From: Lepidurus packardi
Taxonomy: Eukaryota > Arthropoda > Branchiopoda > Notostraca > Triopsidae
DNA: 64,000 nucleotides
Assembly: GCA_023053545.1 (NCBI GenBank)
Contig: JAKZAN010000003.1
Coordinates: forward strand, 1,329,501 to 1,393,500
Direction of reading: 5' to 3'
Of this stretch, positions 52,691 through 63,884 are shown in pieces. Positions within the stretch are counted from its first letter, which is position 1; every line of letters begins with the position of its first letter. Position numbers and translations under genes: made by a program. The notes beneath the pieces are model-generated. The model was not told where the DNA came from. It saw only the letters and a list, made by a program, of their open reading frames with translations, and searched no databases.

Positions 52691-53424
52691 TTCGGCTTAG
52701 ATGACACTGTTCGCTTGTTGCTTTGAGGCTTGCTGAGGCAGCACTTGCCAAAATGGTTCTGTTTGCCACAATTGTTACATCGCTTTCCTCTTGCGGGGCA
52801 CTCCTCTAACTTTTTGTGGTAGTTACTTCCGCAGAACTTGCAGGTCCTGTTGTCGGTGCTGCTATGACGATTGTTTGACTTTTTTGCCTGGGCTGCAACT
52901 GCCAACTTGCTAATTTGAGGTGGTTTGCTTGCAGCCTCCATGTTCTTCATCGGTTCTTCGGCTTTCTCCATAGCTTTGGCCTTGTCAAGGATCTCAGCGA
53001 GGGTGATGTTCGGCTTGTCCAGGACCTTCATTTTTATACGGCGTGACGTGCACCCTTGAATGAACTGGGTTCTGATCTTGGCTTGCTTGTCGACGAATTC
53101 GCAATCGTTCGCATTCGCAATGTTCATCGCATTCGCAATGTTCTTTTTGGGACAGAAATACTGTGTTAGCGCTCTGCTCAGGGCTTCGTAGGCTGTTTCG
53201 GCTGTACCACCCTTTATGAGGGGCGTTAGATCAAGCTTCTCGGCAATGTCTACCACATCATCTCCCACGTGAAACAAAAACGATGCTCTTTTTCTTGAAG
53301 CCTCTTTGACATCGAAAGCTTCCAGGTAATTATCTAAGCGTTGTAACCATTTACGCCAAGGTTCAGCCACTGTGTGCTTGTCCGTCTGTGGATCAAAAAC
53401 TGGTATGTTCTTCTGTTCGCTCAT
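52519..53424 (-). CDS. Gypsy gag (open, 301 residues)
   Basis: The frame is open from the ATG at 53424. It has a capsid-like helical region (EPWRKWLQRLDNYLEAF) and two zinc knuckles (CKFCGSNYHKKLEECPARG, CNNCGKQNHFGKCC) near residues 195-225. It overlaps the protease frame by about 170 nt, so a frameshift would be needed to make Gag-Pol. Confidence 0.82.
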   Translation of the reverse strand: MSEQKNIPVFDPQTDKHTVAEPWRKWLQRLDNYLEAFDVKEASRKRASFLFHVGDDVVDIAEKLDLTPLIKGGTAETAYEALSRALTQYFCPKKNIANAMNIANANDCEFVDKQAKIRTQFIQGCTSRRIKMKVLDKPNITLAEILDKAKAMEKAEEPMKNMEAASKPPQISKLAVAAQAKKSNNRHSSTDNRTCKFCGSNYHKKLEECPARGKRCNNCGKQNHFGKCCLSKPQSNKRTVSSKPKWKSTAENRHIRAVNAGDESSDEEMNMFGDLRLLRMERYRTKEKKTLRTTKMNTSFT

Positions 53425-53527
53425 TTTCTGACGTGCCTGTTGCTCTCAGCACGCTGTCGGAAAATTGGTTAACTGTTTTGCTTGGATAATAATTATACCA
53501 ACAGGAATCTTTATCCTCGTCGCCAGT

Positions 53528-53737
53528 TGTGGTGTTGTGGCCAAGTGCTGTGAATGCTAATCACGGATGGATGATCACCACTATGATATCTTTGAATAGA
53601 ACCAACACAGATTTTGTTCTTGGGAGCTTGCCCTCTCTTCCTGTATTCTCTTGTTTTATATCTGGTTCTCTTTAGCTCTTGTAGGAACCCTTAAGTGGGG
53701 GCAGGGCATAACATGAGCAGCCATTCACGATGCTACA
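53528..53737 (-). repeat. Gypsy 5' LTR
   Basis: 210 bp, TGTAGCATCG...CACCACA on the minus strand, followed inward by ACTGGCGACGAGGATAA, a common gypsy primer-binding site pattern. Confidence 0.88.
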
Positions 53738-54870
53738 CTCCTCGTTTTCAACAAAGTGGACAGGAGTTCAAGGGCAGATGAAGATTGGGAATTCTCAATT
53801 TCTTGCTCAACAAATTCCCTGTATAAATTGATGTATTTGCTGTGGTGGAAGCTGTACTGCGTCATTTGTTTGCTGCTGCATGAATTTAATGTAGCTTTGT
53901 TTCCTTGAGGGGCAGTGCTACAGTATTTTCTTGAATAAAGCAACAAGCTTGTCTACAGCTGGGAAATTACTACGCCAAGTTTCACCTACTAGGTTCAGTA
54001 TGTGTGCATTGCAAGTAATATGCACACAATTCGGTAGTAACCCCTTCAACGTTTCGTAGGCTTTCGTCATGTAAGTTGCATTGTCCGTGAGAAATGCACT
54101 TACATTTGCAAAATCTACTTTGTACTTGGTCAAGCACTGTACAATAGCCTGTGAGGCTGTCGTGCTGTTCACGTGCTCTAGGTTTACTATGTCGACGCAG
54201 AATACCTCCAACGATGGCGAAGTTGATAAGGATGTAGCTGATTTCAGTTGAATTTGTGGTATAAAACGAATGTGAAGTACATATCGGTCTTGTACATCGC
54301 TCGACTCGTCAGTTGCGATGGAGATAGAGGAAAAAGAAGACATTTTTAAAAGCAACTCCTCTTGCAACACAACATAAACCTTTGCCTGGTAAAGGCGTCG
54401 TAGAGCACTCGAATTGGGCAATTTGCCTAAATTCTTCACGTATTCCTGGAATACGTAAAATTAAATAATCAGGAGTAACAAGGTGCAAGTTAGTACTTTA
54501 CTTGTAAATATTCATGTAGTTTATGGTGATCCAATTTCGCCAGGGGTATATTAACTACTGTAAAAGCCTCAACAAGTTTGAAGTGAGTCAAGTTTCGGGC
54601 GTCCCGAGATTCGGTATGGCGATTAAACGTTCCGACGATTGTGCATTGTCTTTTAGTAACTAATCCAGAATTCTCATCCTTTGCCTCTCTTTTAGAACGA
54701 TGCGCTTGAGTTTCAAGGTGACGATCAATTAAACCTTTTCTAGTGTGATCTAAAGTAACATTGCAAATCATGCAAAAGAGCTTTCCGCCATCAGCATGTA
54801 AAATTCCTTTCGGAAACTGCTTAGCTCGATCCTCGCAGGATGTGTTCACAGATTGCTTCTTCGAAGCCAT
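53738..54870 (-). pseudogene. hAT-B transposase, N-terminal half
   Basis: The ATG at 54870 starts MASKKQSVNTSCEDRAKQF, then a BED-like finger (LFCMICNVTLDHTRKGLIDR...). A 56-nt intron at 54446-54501 (GTAAAG, TACTAAC branch point, TTCCAG) leads in frame to the core at 54445-53918: FSSISIATDESSDVQDR, VSAFLTDNATYMTKAYETL and CNAHILNLVG. A frameshift lies near 53930. It resembles CGBP1-type hAT proteins and stops at the gypsy LTR. Confidence 0.82.
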
Positions 54871-55150
54871 GGTAGAAGCGGCGTTGTGAAATACAGTGGA
54901 ACCTCTCTTAACGAGTTTAATTCGTTCCAGAATCTTGCTCGTTATGTGAAACACTCGTTAAGTGAAACTGATTTTCCCATATAAGTCAATGTAAAACACG
55001 ATAATGCGTTCCATGCGAAATATTTTTTAATGTTTATTCAAATAAAATTACAGGTACATGCTTATAAATCGTTAAAGATCGTAACAACCTGGAAAAAAAC
55101 ATTTTCAAAAATCGAAACTAGATTATTACTTATTAATTTATGACAAATAA

Positions 55151-56186
55151 TTAATTCTTTTTTACTAGAAAGCTGTCTAGAGACATTTGTTTTTGCCGAC
55201 TATTTAAAATTTGGTGAAAATGTGACACAGCATTATCATTGAATAAATTTGTAGCACGCATAGCCACCTCCTTATTAGGATGACGCTTCTCAATGTACGA
55301 TGAAACAGTTTCCCATGCTTTCAGCATTTCTCTTATTGCGCCAGAAGATTGTTGCTCTGCTACTTCCTCTTCCTCCACTAACAAACTCTCCTTCATAACT
55401 TCTTGCTGTGAAATACGATCCAACTCCATAAGCCCTTCAGTGGCCAGTTCTTGATTGTGCTCTTCCACAAGCTCTTCAATATCATTGTTATCCACCTCCA
55501 GTCCCATGATATTAGCCAAAGATACAATCTCGTTGACTGTAGACTCTACAGGTACTGTTTCAAATTCAAATTTGTGAACGCTCTCTGGCCAAAGCTTCTT
55601 CCAAGCAGAAAAGAGGGTCCTCTTGGTAACCCCTTCACACGCCTTGTCAATCATCTTGAGGCAAGCAACGATGTGAAAGTGGTCTTTCCAAAACTCTCTG
55701 AGAGTGAGATTTGTTCCTTCAGTCACGTCAAAGCAACGCTCGAAAAGAGTTTTTGTGTACACTTTCCTAAAGTTGGAAATAACCTGCTGATCCATAGGCT
55801 GGAGTAACGGAGTGGTGTTGGGAGGCAAAAACTGGATCCTGATGAAATTAAATTCCTCAATGATATCGTCTTGTAGGCCTGAAGGATGGGCGGGTGCGTT
55901 ATCCATAACGAGCAAGGCACGGAGTGGCAGATTCATCTCAACCAAATATTTTTTCACAGAAGGACCAAACACTCCATTGATCCATTCAGTGAAAATGTTA
56001 CGTGTCACCTAAGCCTTCTTGTTGGATATCCACATTGCATTTAGTCTGTTTTTCTGAACATTACACTTCTTGAAGGCTCGTGGAGTTTCTGAATGGTAAA
56101 CAAGCAGCAGTTTAGTTTTCAAATCACCGCTTGCATTGGCACAAAATAGCAGCATAAGGCAGTCTTTCATCGGCTTGTGGCCAGGC
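55151..56186 (-). pseudogene. Tigger transposase, C-terminal DDE part
   Basis: The frame (MPGHKPMKDCLMLLFCANAS, YHSETPRAFKKC, VMDNAPAHPSGLQDDI, FLPPNTTPLLQPMDQQ) is the DDE_1 core of Tigger/CENP-B-like proteins, with the second catalytic Asp in MDNAPAH and a third acidic region further on. The in-frame TAG at 56009-56011 replaces a conserved Trp before VTRNIFTEW. The C-terminal acidic region (EELVEEHNQ, LVEEEEVAEQQ) is intact. Confidence 0.85.
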
Positions 56187-56191
56187 ATTGC

Positions 56192-56698
56192 TGTTCCCAA
56201 CAACGCCGTCTTAACTTATCCACGTTCTTATGACACTGCGGAACAGGGAATCTCTTCTTTGCCACGAAATATTGGAACACAAAGAAGCCAAGTCTTTAGC
56301 CTTTTTGATAATTTGATGTATTGTCACGTTCTACTCTCTTTCATGCTAACTCTCACTTTACGTTACAACAATCAAATTTTACATTGAAGAAACGGAACTG
56401 GCTTATGGTAAGGTCAAGCATGAACTGCTCTTACAGGCTGGGTGCAGCGGATTTCATTCTTTCTAATAATGAATCTTAGGATTCGTGGTTGAGGGGCTAC
56501 CAAATTTCACTGTTGGGCAACAATCAATGTCACAGCATTTTACCACCACAGGGACCATACATGGGATATCAAATCTTAATTTACAAGTTCCGGGTTTATT
56601 CTCAAAAAATCTATATAGTAAGGGTATTCATAGGAAAATAGGAGAAAATAGGAAAAAGAGCTCGTGAGAAAAAATCCCTTTCGGCTTCGTCCGGAACA
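56192..56698 (-). repeat. BEL-2 3' LTR
   Basis: Matches 62483-62989, starting TGTTCCGGACGAAGCC on the minus strand; it follows an AACAGGGCCGGCTA purine-rich segment. Confidence 0.92.
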
Positions 56699-56712
56699 TA
56701 GCCGGCCCTGTT

Positions 56713-59700
56713 ATTGCTCCGCGATAACATATTCTGTGTTAGCTATATCTAGTAAGCACAATTTGTGTACTGGAAGTAGCATTTCTCCGGAGTTCGTTTT
56801 GACCGTTGCTACACGAACTATTCCGTCTTTGCCAGGATGAGTCTCGGTTATTTTCCCCATAGGCCAATGTCCTCGAGGAGAATTTGTATCCGCTATGAGG
56901 ACTATGTCGTCTTTTTTTTAGGTTTTGTCTTGACTTGAGCCATTTACGGCGTTCGATAAGATTTGGCACGTATTCCTTGAGCCATCGCCTCCAAAAATGG
57001 TTAATTATGGCTTGCGAAACTCGCCATTTTCGTCTTGATAGTTTCTCATTCGGATCAACAATGTCAGGGGGGATCTTAGCATACGCCCCTCCGAGCAGAA
57101 AATGATTTGGAGTCAAAGGTTGTGGATCGTTAGGATCGACACTGACATGAGTTAGGGGTCGGCCATTTAAAAGAGCTTCGACTTCGACTAAGACTGTTTG
57201 GAGGATTTCTTCGTTAGTGCTTTGGTTTCCAAGCACGGCCTTTAAAGCTCTTTTGGCAGATTTGATTAAACTTTCCCATGCACCTCCGAAATGAGGGGCA
57301 GACGGTGGGGAGAACTGCCAACTTATTCCTTTAGCAGTTAGAGCGTTAGCGATCTTTTCTTGGTTCCAAGCTTGGATACCGGCTTTCAATTCTTTCACGC
57401 CACTTGTTAAATTAGTTCCGTTGTCAGAAAAACACTTGTTAGGGGTTTGTCTGCGACTTGTGAACCGTCGGAAGCACATTAAAAATGAGTCCGTGTCTAG
57501 CGATCGGGCGAGTTCTAAGTGGACTGCTCGTGTGGTGAGGCAAGTAAATATACAGCCCCATCTTTTCTCGGTACTTCGCTTTACGGTTACGTACATTGGG
57601 TCGAAGTAGTCAATGCCGGTAAATGTAAATGGTGGTTGATAGGGTGTCAGACGAGCAGCAGGAAGTGGTGCCCTTAAGGGTGCTACTGGCTTTACTGTGC
57701 GTTTTCTACAAATGAAGCACTGGTTAAGTACCTTAGCCACCGTTGCTCGTCCCTTCAAAACGCAAAATTGGCTTCTAACTTCATGAAGTGTGAGTTCAAT
57801 TGACGCGTGAAAGATTTTCTTGTGCGTGTCTTCAATTATTAATCTTGTTAGTCGATGATTGTTGTCTAAAAGGATAGGATGTTTGGCTGTAGGGTCTAGC
57901 GTGCAATTCTCAAGCCTCCCACCGACGCGCAGAACGCCACTTGCGTCAATAAATGGGGTTAACTTAGTTAATCTGGAGCTGTTTGCTATGGGTTTATCTT
58001 GGGATAAGTCTTTGATTTCGTTAACGAAGCATTCGCTTTGCGTAATCTTGAGACATAAGTGAAAGGCGTTTTCAATTTTTTCTGAGAGAAGCGTTATGCT
58101 AGATGAAATCTTGACCTTCTTACAGGCGTCAACGAAACGTATCACAGTGGCGACAACGCGTTTTGCTTTGAGTAGAGTTGGTGCTTTTTGAATGTACTCT
58201 GAAACGGGAAGTTTTTTAATTGATACGGTGCCGACCCAATTTTCTGAGATAATTTCTGGATCAGTTTCACACGGTGGATCTGGTTTTTCGGGCTTAAATG
58301 GTTGCAGTTTGAGATTAGGCTCCTTCAAAAATTTTGGACCGCTGAGCCATCGAGCTCCTAAGGTAATCTCGCTTGCATTTAAACCACGGCTACAGTCGTC
58401 CGCGGGATTGTCTTTTCCAGTAACATGATGCCACTGTATGGAGCAGGTTGTATCCAAAATTTCTCCGATTCTGTTGCTGACGAAAACTTGGAAACGACAG
58501 GTGGTTGAGTATATCCACTTCAGAACCGTTTGGGAATCCGTCCAGAATACTACATGTTTAATGTTCATATTTAACTCTTTACAGCAAGCAAGGGCTAAGC
58601 GAAGTCCTAATACTGTGCCCTGTAATTCTAAACGGGGAATCGAGACAGGTTTCAGGGGGGATACCCTTGTTTTGGCCATTATGAACGCCACGCTTGGTGC
58701 CTGGTCTGGATACGTGTGACGGATATAGGCAACGGCGCCAAAGCCACGCTGTGAAGCATCCGTGAAAACATGCAGTTGAGAGTGTGTAGGGGGTGAAGGT
58801 GATCGGAAGCACCGAGGTATTTCTAATTTTGAAAGTGTAAAGAGCTCGCCGGCCCATTTTTGCCAGCGGTTGAGGATGTGAGGGAGGAGTGGTTCGTCCC
58901 AATCTATGCCCGCTCGCCAAATATCCTGGAGAAGGATTTTTGCAGTGAGCACGAAAGGGCTGAGAAATCCAAGGGGATCGTAGACGGTTGAAACTAAGCT
59001 CAGAATTTCTCTCTTGGTGGTTACTTCTTGAGGGGTTTTGAAATTGAAGTGGAAGGTGTCTAATTCACAATTCCACAAAATGCCAAGTGTTCTTTCGCTT
59101 GGAAGCTTGTCTAAATCTAAGTTGAGCACAGGATCATTTCTCTCAGGAACTGGAATTGCGTTCAAAACCTTACGTGACGACGACATCCATTTTGTTAATC
59201 GAAAGCCCCCACGCTGCAATACATGCATAAGTTCCAATGAGGTCTTGATTGCTTCTTGTTCGCTGTCCACCGAATCTAAATAGTTGTCAACATAAAAATT
59301 GGTTTTGATTTTCTTTGCGATTTCCGGAAATTCATCTTTGTTGTCCGTTGCAGTCTTGCACAAAGCATTCAGGCATATGGAAGGTGAGGATACCGCACCA
59401 AATACATGAACTTGCATTTCGTACGTTTCTGGTGTCACACCGCTTCCGGGTCTTCTCCATATAAAGCGAAAGGCTGACCGGTCGTCTTCGGTAACCAGTA
59501 CTTGATGGTACATTTTTTCGATGTCGGCCGAAATTGGGACCGGGTTTCTTCGGAAGCGTAAAAGAACGCCTAGTAAATTAGTAAGGAGGTCAGGGCCCTT
59601 CAGAAGGTTCTCGTTAAGGCTTGTGCCAGCATATTTCGCAGAGGCATCAAATACGACGCGGACCTTGTTGGGTTTATGAGGATTGAGTACAGCGTGGTGT

Positions 59701-59940
59701 GGAAGGTACCACGTTTTACCCTTTGGGCCTTCTAGATGGTCAATCGGTACTTTCCGTGCATGACCGTTGTTGTTCGGCAGCTCTGGGTTTGACTTCTTCC
59801 ACAGAAGGCCGCTTTGGTAGCGATTGCCCACGTTGAGAGTAGTGGCTCTTAACAAATAATTTGCTCTTTCGATTTCCTTGCTGGCAGGGATCTTTGTTTG
59901 GTCAATTCCTAACGCATCCGTCTTCCAGAAGTTACTAACC
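56713..59940 (-). pseudogene. BEL-2 pol (RT, RNase H, integrase)
   Basis: RT has VVFDASAKYAGTSLNENL and NFYVDNYLDSV with the catalytic Asp followed by Asn. RNase H has LHVFTDASQRGFGAVAY and VFWTDSQTVLKWI. The integrase has CFICRKR and FTGIDYFDPMYV, FSDNGTNLTSGVKEL and GGAWESLIKSAKRAL with the catalytic residues. A frameshift in an A-run at about 56925 breaks the last 70 codons, and one near 59935 separates pol from protease. Both look like mutations, because the alternate frames continue the family sequence. Confidence 0.87.
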
Positions 59941-60529
59941 AGTTCATCCAGTCGGATACGATGCTAATTAGATTTACTGAATGATTTTCTTCATGTGCTG
60001 GATGATATGGTATTTGCCCAATAGCACACCATCCAAATGGAGTCAGTACTGCCCATGGTCCATTGGTACCTGCAGGCGGTTTACGAGTTTTGAGTTGCTC
60101 GTGTGCTTGTGGGATGTCTGCTCCAATCAAAACCGTAACTTTGCTGGTGTTGATACTTGGAATTGTCAAATCTTTTAAGTATTTCCATCTTTTCTTTTCT
60201 TGAGGCCAATTGATGCACCGATCGGTAAGGTTGATGCGGGGAACAGTCGAAACGTTCTTCATCTCCATTACTTCACCATTCGTGCAGCTGCCAATCTTAA
60301 GATCTACTGTTCTGCTCTTGAATAAGGGGTCTTTATCATGAAAGGTTCCAAAGCGGGCCATTTTCGTAGGTCCTTTCAAATCGATCCTTTCGGACATATC
60401 TTCAGTGATAAGCGACACTTCGCTTCCGTTATCGAGGAGGGCAAAAGTTTCGATAGTTTTGCCACTCGCGATTATTTTAATTGGGATCACCGACAGTAAA
60501 GTTACTTGACCAGATGAGGCTCTAGTCAT
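59909..60529 (-). pseudogene. BEL-2 protease (A17/DUF1758-like)
   Basis: The segment has FALLDNGSEVSLITEDMS, in which Asp-Asn-Gly is the active-site loop, then IDLKGPTKMARFGTF and VTVLIGADIPQA. It is in the same frame as gag, separated by a single TGA at 60554. The frame ends at 59909 by a frameshift. Its ATG at 60493 is unlikely to be a true start. Confidence 0.8.
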
Positions 60530-60553
60530 GGTTCCAATGTGGCCAGCAGAGGA

Positions 60554-62410
60554 TCATGTATTTTCACTATCATCGCTTGAAGTGGTAGGGTTTCGGTTGT
60601 TTCTTTCATAACGCGTAGGATCATATAGCAAAGCATGTTTCCGCTTGCATTTTCCGATTCCACACACATTTTTACGACGACACTCCTTGGCCATATGACC
60701 AGCAATCAAGCAGTTGAAGCATTTTTTGTCTTTTTGTACAGCCGTTACTCTGTCTTTCAGTTGAAGATATTTAAATTTAGGACAGTTGTATAAGCGGTGT
60801 TCTTCTTTGCATAGGGTGCATGGGTCAATCTTTCTTCCACTCTGAACGATCGAGGTCGTCAAGACAGTTGGAACGCGCTCTTTCCTATGGTTTAGTCTAC
60901 TGCGATCCGAATGGGATTCCTCGATAGGCTTATGCTCAATTTCAGAAAAAGGCTGTACGGTAGCTTCTCCCATGATGAAATCATTTAACCAGGCAGCAAA
61001 ATCGAGTAAGGTCGGAAGTCGTTGCAGCTTAATTGATTCTTGGCCCCACATATGTTTAATTCTACGTGGAAGCTTGTCTCGAACGTTTCTCAGCAAGGAT
61101 GGAGAGTACAGGTCCTGTTCGTATCTTGAGGCTTGAAGAGTAGCTATCGTTCCATTAAGGTCAGCGTAATATTTCCTTAGCGACTGGAAGTCATGATCCT
61201 TTACAGGTTTTATTTTCAACAGGTCTTCGACGTATGCTTCGGATACCGCCATTGGGTTTCCATACAATTTCTGTAGTTCACGCAAGGCGTGCATATACGT
61301 GACAGGGCTTTGCAAATACTGAGCGATGGTGTTCCTTACAGTGGGAGCCAACAACTCGCGGAGATACGTTATACGTTGTGCATCATCGCGTAATGCGTCG
61401 TGAACTCGACTCTTAAAATTGCCGATAAACATGGGCCAGTCTTTCGGATTGCCAGTGAAAGATTGAAGTTTAATTTGTGCCAAATGTTTGACATTTTCTT
61501 GCGGTCTATTTTCGGCCGTAAATGTTGGTTTGTCTTCAAATAGCCATGCATCTGGAGCATTCTTGATTTTCCTTTCAGCAGGTGTAGTGGGAAGATTTAC
61601 TGGTGTTTGCGTTAACCAATCTGGAACTCTGTTTTGCATTTTCAATCCATGGTAGTCAATTGCGGGCTCAATTCGTCGAGTATTACACCAACTTCGAACT
61701 CGGGACCTAACAGGACTTCCCTCTTCTTCGGATTCTTCTTGTAAGATGTCTGCTTCTTGACGAAGTCTCTCGATTTCCATCTCTCGCAAGCGTCGTTGTT
61801 TAGTAATCGCCAAGTTTTGCTTTAATTCTTCAAGTCTTGCTTCTGCTTCTTTAATTCTTTGTTTGCTTTCCGCTTCAGCTTCAACTGCGGCTTCTATCTG
61901 CCTAAGTTCCGACTCGGTGGACGCGAGACGCAACCGAGTTTCCTTTAGCCGTGCATTAGAAGTACCGCCTCTCGATTCTGAACGGTGAGATTTGCTTGCA
62001 ATTGACAAAGGCGGGTGAGACGCAACAGACGAAGGTGGCTCGCCGACCCGTGAGAGCAGGTAGTTTTCGATATTAACATAACATGCAAAAACTTCCTTTT
62101 CGATAAACGTGTAATATTTTTCTATGGTCTTCTTCTGTACGTCTTCAAGCTTGCGTGTGGCAATGAATCTTGCGTTTAATTCGGCGCATTCATTTAGACA
62201 CGACGCGAGTTGTTTGCGTTGCACTGCTAACGCACTTCTACTGCCGCGGTTGACGATGTGCGCAGAGATTTCTTCAATTAAATCTAAGGCTTCTTTCTTC
62301 TTTTCTGACCTCAATTGCTTAAGTAACCGACCAGCTTCTGTGAGTTCTTGATCGTTGTTATCGTCTTTTTGTACGGCGGCTGCCGCTACGGCTTCACGTC
62401 TTCGTGACAT
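60554..62410 (-). CDS. BEL-2 gag
   Basis: A complete 618-codon gag starts at ATG 62410. It has a coiled-coil N-terminus (residues 20-240, many Glu/Arg/Leu heptads), a DUF1759 capsid region (LQSFTGNPKDWPMFIGNFKS, ITYLRELLAPTVRN, LQKLYGNPMAVSEAYVED), and zinc knuckles (CTLCKEEHRLYNC, CFNCLIAGHMAKEC) near residues 540-590. The TGA end is followed in frame by protease. Confidence 0.88.
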   Translation of the reverse strand: MSRRREAVAAAAVQKDDNNDQELTEAGRLLKQLRSEKKKEALDLIEEISAHIVNRGSRSALAVQRKQLASCLNECAELNARFIATRKLEDVQKKTIEKYYTFIEKEVFACYVNIENYLLSRVGEPPSSVASHPPLSIASKSHRSESRGGTSNARLKETRLRLASTESELRQIEAAVEAEAESKQRIKEAEARLEELKQNLAITKQRRLREMEIERLRQEADILQEESEEEGSPVRSRVRSWCNTRRIEPAIDYHGLKMQNRVPDWLTQTPVNLPTTPAERKIKNAPDAWLFEDKPTFTAENRPQENVKHLAQIKLQSFTGNPKDWPMFIGNFKSRVHDALRDDAQRITYLRELLAPTVRNTIAQYLQSPVTYMHALRELQKLYGNPMAVSEAYVEDLLKIKPVKDHDFQSLRKYYADLNGTIATLQASRYEQDLYSPSLLRNVRDKLPRRIKHMWGQESIKLQRLPTLLDFAAWLNDFIMGEATVQPFSEIEHKPIEESHSDRSRLNHRKERVPTVLTTSIVQSGRKIDPCTLCKEEHRLYNCPKFKYLQLKDRVTAVQKDKKCFNCLIAGHMAKECRRKNVCGIGKCKRKHALLYDPTRYERNNRNPTTSSDDSENT

Positions 62411-62482
62411 GCTGATACCACAACCAAATTATCGAAAATTATGACTTACGGTTTTGATGATTTCCCGGTCGATGCACCATAA

Positions 62483-62989
62483 TGTTCCCAACAATGCCGT
62501 CTTAACTTATCCACGCGCTTATGACACTGCGGAACAGGGAATCTCTTCTTTGCCACGAAATATTGGAACACAAAGAAGCCAAGTCTTTAGCCTTTTTGAT
62601 AATTTGATGTATTGTCACGTTCTACTCTCTTTCATGCTAACTCTCACTTTCCGTTACAACAATCAAATTTTACATTGAAGAAACGGAACTGGCTTATGGT
62701 AAGGTCAAGCATGAACTGCTCTTACAGGCTGGGTGCAGCGGATTTCATTCTTTCTAATAATGAATCTTAGGATTCGTGGTTGAGGGGCTACCAAATTTAA
62801 CTGTTGGGCAACAATCAATGTCACAGCATTTTACCACCACAGGGACCATACATGGGATATCAAATCTTAATTTACAAGTTCCGGGTTTATTCTCAAAAAA
62901 ACTATATAGTAAGGGTATTCATAGGAAAATAGGAGAAAAGAGGAAAAAGAGCTCGTGAGAAAAAATCCCTTTCGGCTTCGTCCGGAACA
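62483..62989 (-). repeat. BEL-2 5' LTR
   Basis: 507 bp, differing from the 3' LTR at about seven positions by eye; it directly follows the Tigger target ATTGC. Confidence 0.92.
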
Positions 62990-62994
62990 ATTGC

Positions 62995-63582
62995 ATTGAA
63001 GAGACCCGTCTCGTCACAATTAAAAACTTGTTGTGGCAGGTAACCCTCTAAATCCACGAGCTTCTTGAAGTCGCCGATAAAGTTCTCTGCTGCCTTTGTG
63101 TCAGAGCTTGCTGCTTCACCATGCCTCACAACGCTGTGAATGCCGGTTCTTCTCTTAAACTTCTCGAACCATCCATGACTTCCCTTAAATTGTTCTTCAT
63201 TTTCGGCAGTTGATGATCCTGACGATTTCTTAACAAGGTCGATGAATATAGCTTTTGCCTTCTCACAAATGATTTTTTCGTTTATAGTATCGCCTTGCAA
63301 TCCCTTTTCGTTTATCCATACGAGAAGCAAGTTTTCAACATCATCAAGAATACGTAAACGTTTTGAAGACATTCTTGACACTCCCTTTGAAGCATTTATC
63401 TCCTTAATTTTGTCCTTGTTTATGAGGATAGTGCAAATCGTTGATGTAGATCGATTGTATGAGCGCGCTAGATCAGCTACGCTTACACCAATTTCTCGCT
63501 TTTCAATGATTTTACGTTTCATTTCTACAGTTACTTTTATTCTCTTATGGCTGTCTTCTTGTGGCTTTTTCTTCGGGTACAT
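62995..63582 (-). pseudogene. Tigger transposase, N-terminal part
   Basis: The start ATG at 63582 opens MYPKKKPQEDSHKRIKVT. The helix-turn-helix region follows (KRKIIEKREIGVSVADLARS, YNRSTSTICTIL) with the CENP-B-like second helix-turn-helix (WFEKFKRRTGIHSVV). FNCDETGLF with the first catalytic Asp is at the BEL-2 junction. This N-terminal half is open. Confidence 0.87.
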
Positions 63583-63884
63583 TTTTGCAAGGGTTACTAA
63601 ACTTCGCACACAAAAAAAAACAAATAATGTATGAACTTAAGTTTAGAAAAATGTGTGATCACATGCGACACTAACGTGCTATCGGTAAGAGTGCTAAACA
63701 CAGACTGGCGCAATGACGTAGAAGTCCCGGCTCACAAGTGACTCATACGTTACGTGACTTCCCTTTCTGCGTCACTCGTTATGCGAAATGTCGCTCGTAG
63801 AGGGAGCAATTTTTTCACATTTTTTTTGCTCGTTATGCGAATTACTCGTTATGAGAGGTGCTCGTTAAGCGAGGTTCCACTGTA

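Larger units (their letters stand above)
28166..53737 (-). mobile_element. Ty3/gypsy element split by hAT-A and BEL-3
   Basis: LTRs of 209-210 bp lie at 28166-28374 (3') and 53528-53737 (5'), differing at about six positions by eye. Internal features run in order on the minus strand: a primer-site-like ACTGGCGACGAGG after the 5' LTR, gag, protease, RT, RNase H, integrase, a C-terminal tail, and a polypurine tract before the 3' LTR. The flanks CTCATC and CTCCTC are a near-perfect 6-bp duplication within hAT-B. Without insertions its length is about 4.7 kb. Confidence 0.88.
56192..62989 (-). mobile_element. BEL/Pao element BEL-2, inserted in Tigger
   Basis: It is 6798 bp with 507-bp LTRs and a perfect 5-bp duplication ATTGC (56187-56191 and 62990-62994). 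gag, protease and pol are all present, so it is the most complete retrotransposon here. Stops and frameshifts separate gag-protease from pol. The LTRs differ at about seven positions by eye. Confidence 0.95.
54894..63882 (-). mobile_element. Tigger/pogo-type DNA transposon split by BEL-2
   Basis: Both ends are CAGTGGAACCTC-type inverted repeats with internal CTCGTTATG/CTCGTTAAG motifs. TA dinucleotides flank them at 54892-54893 and 63883-63884. Without BEL-2 the element is about 2.19 kb. Its transposase is on the minus strand. Confidence 0.92.
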
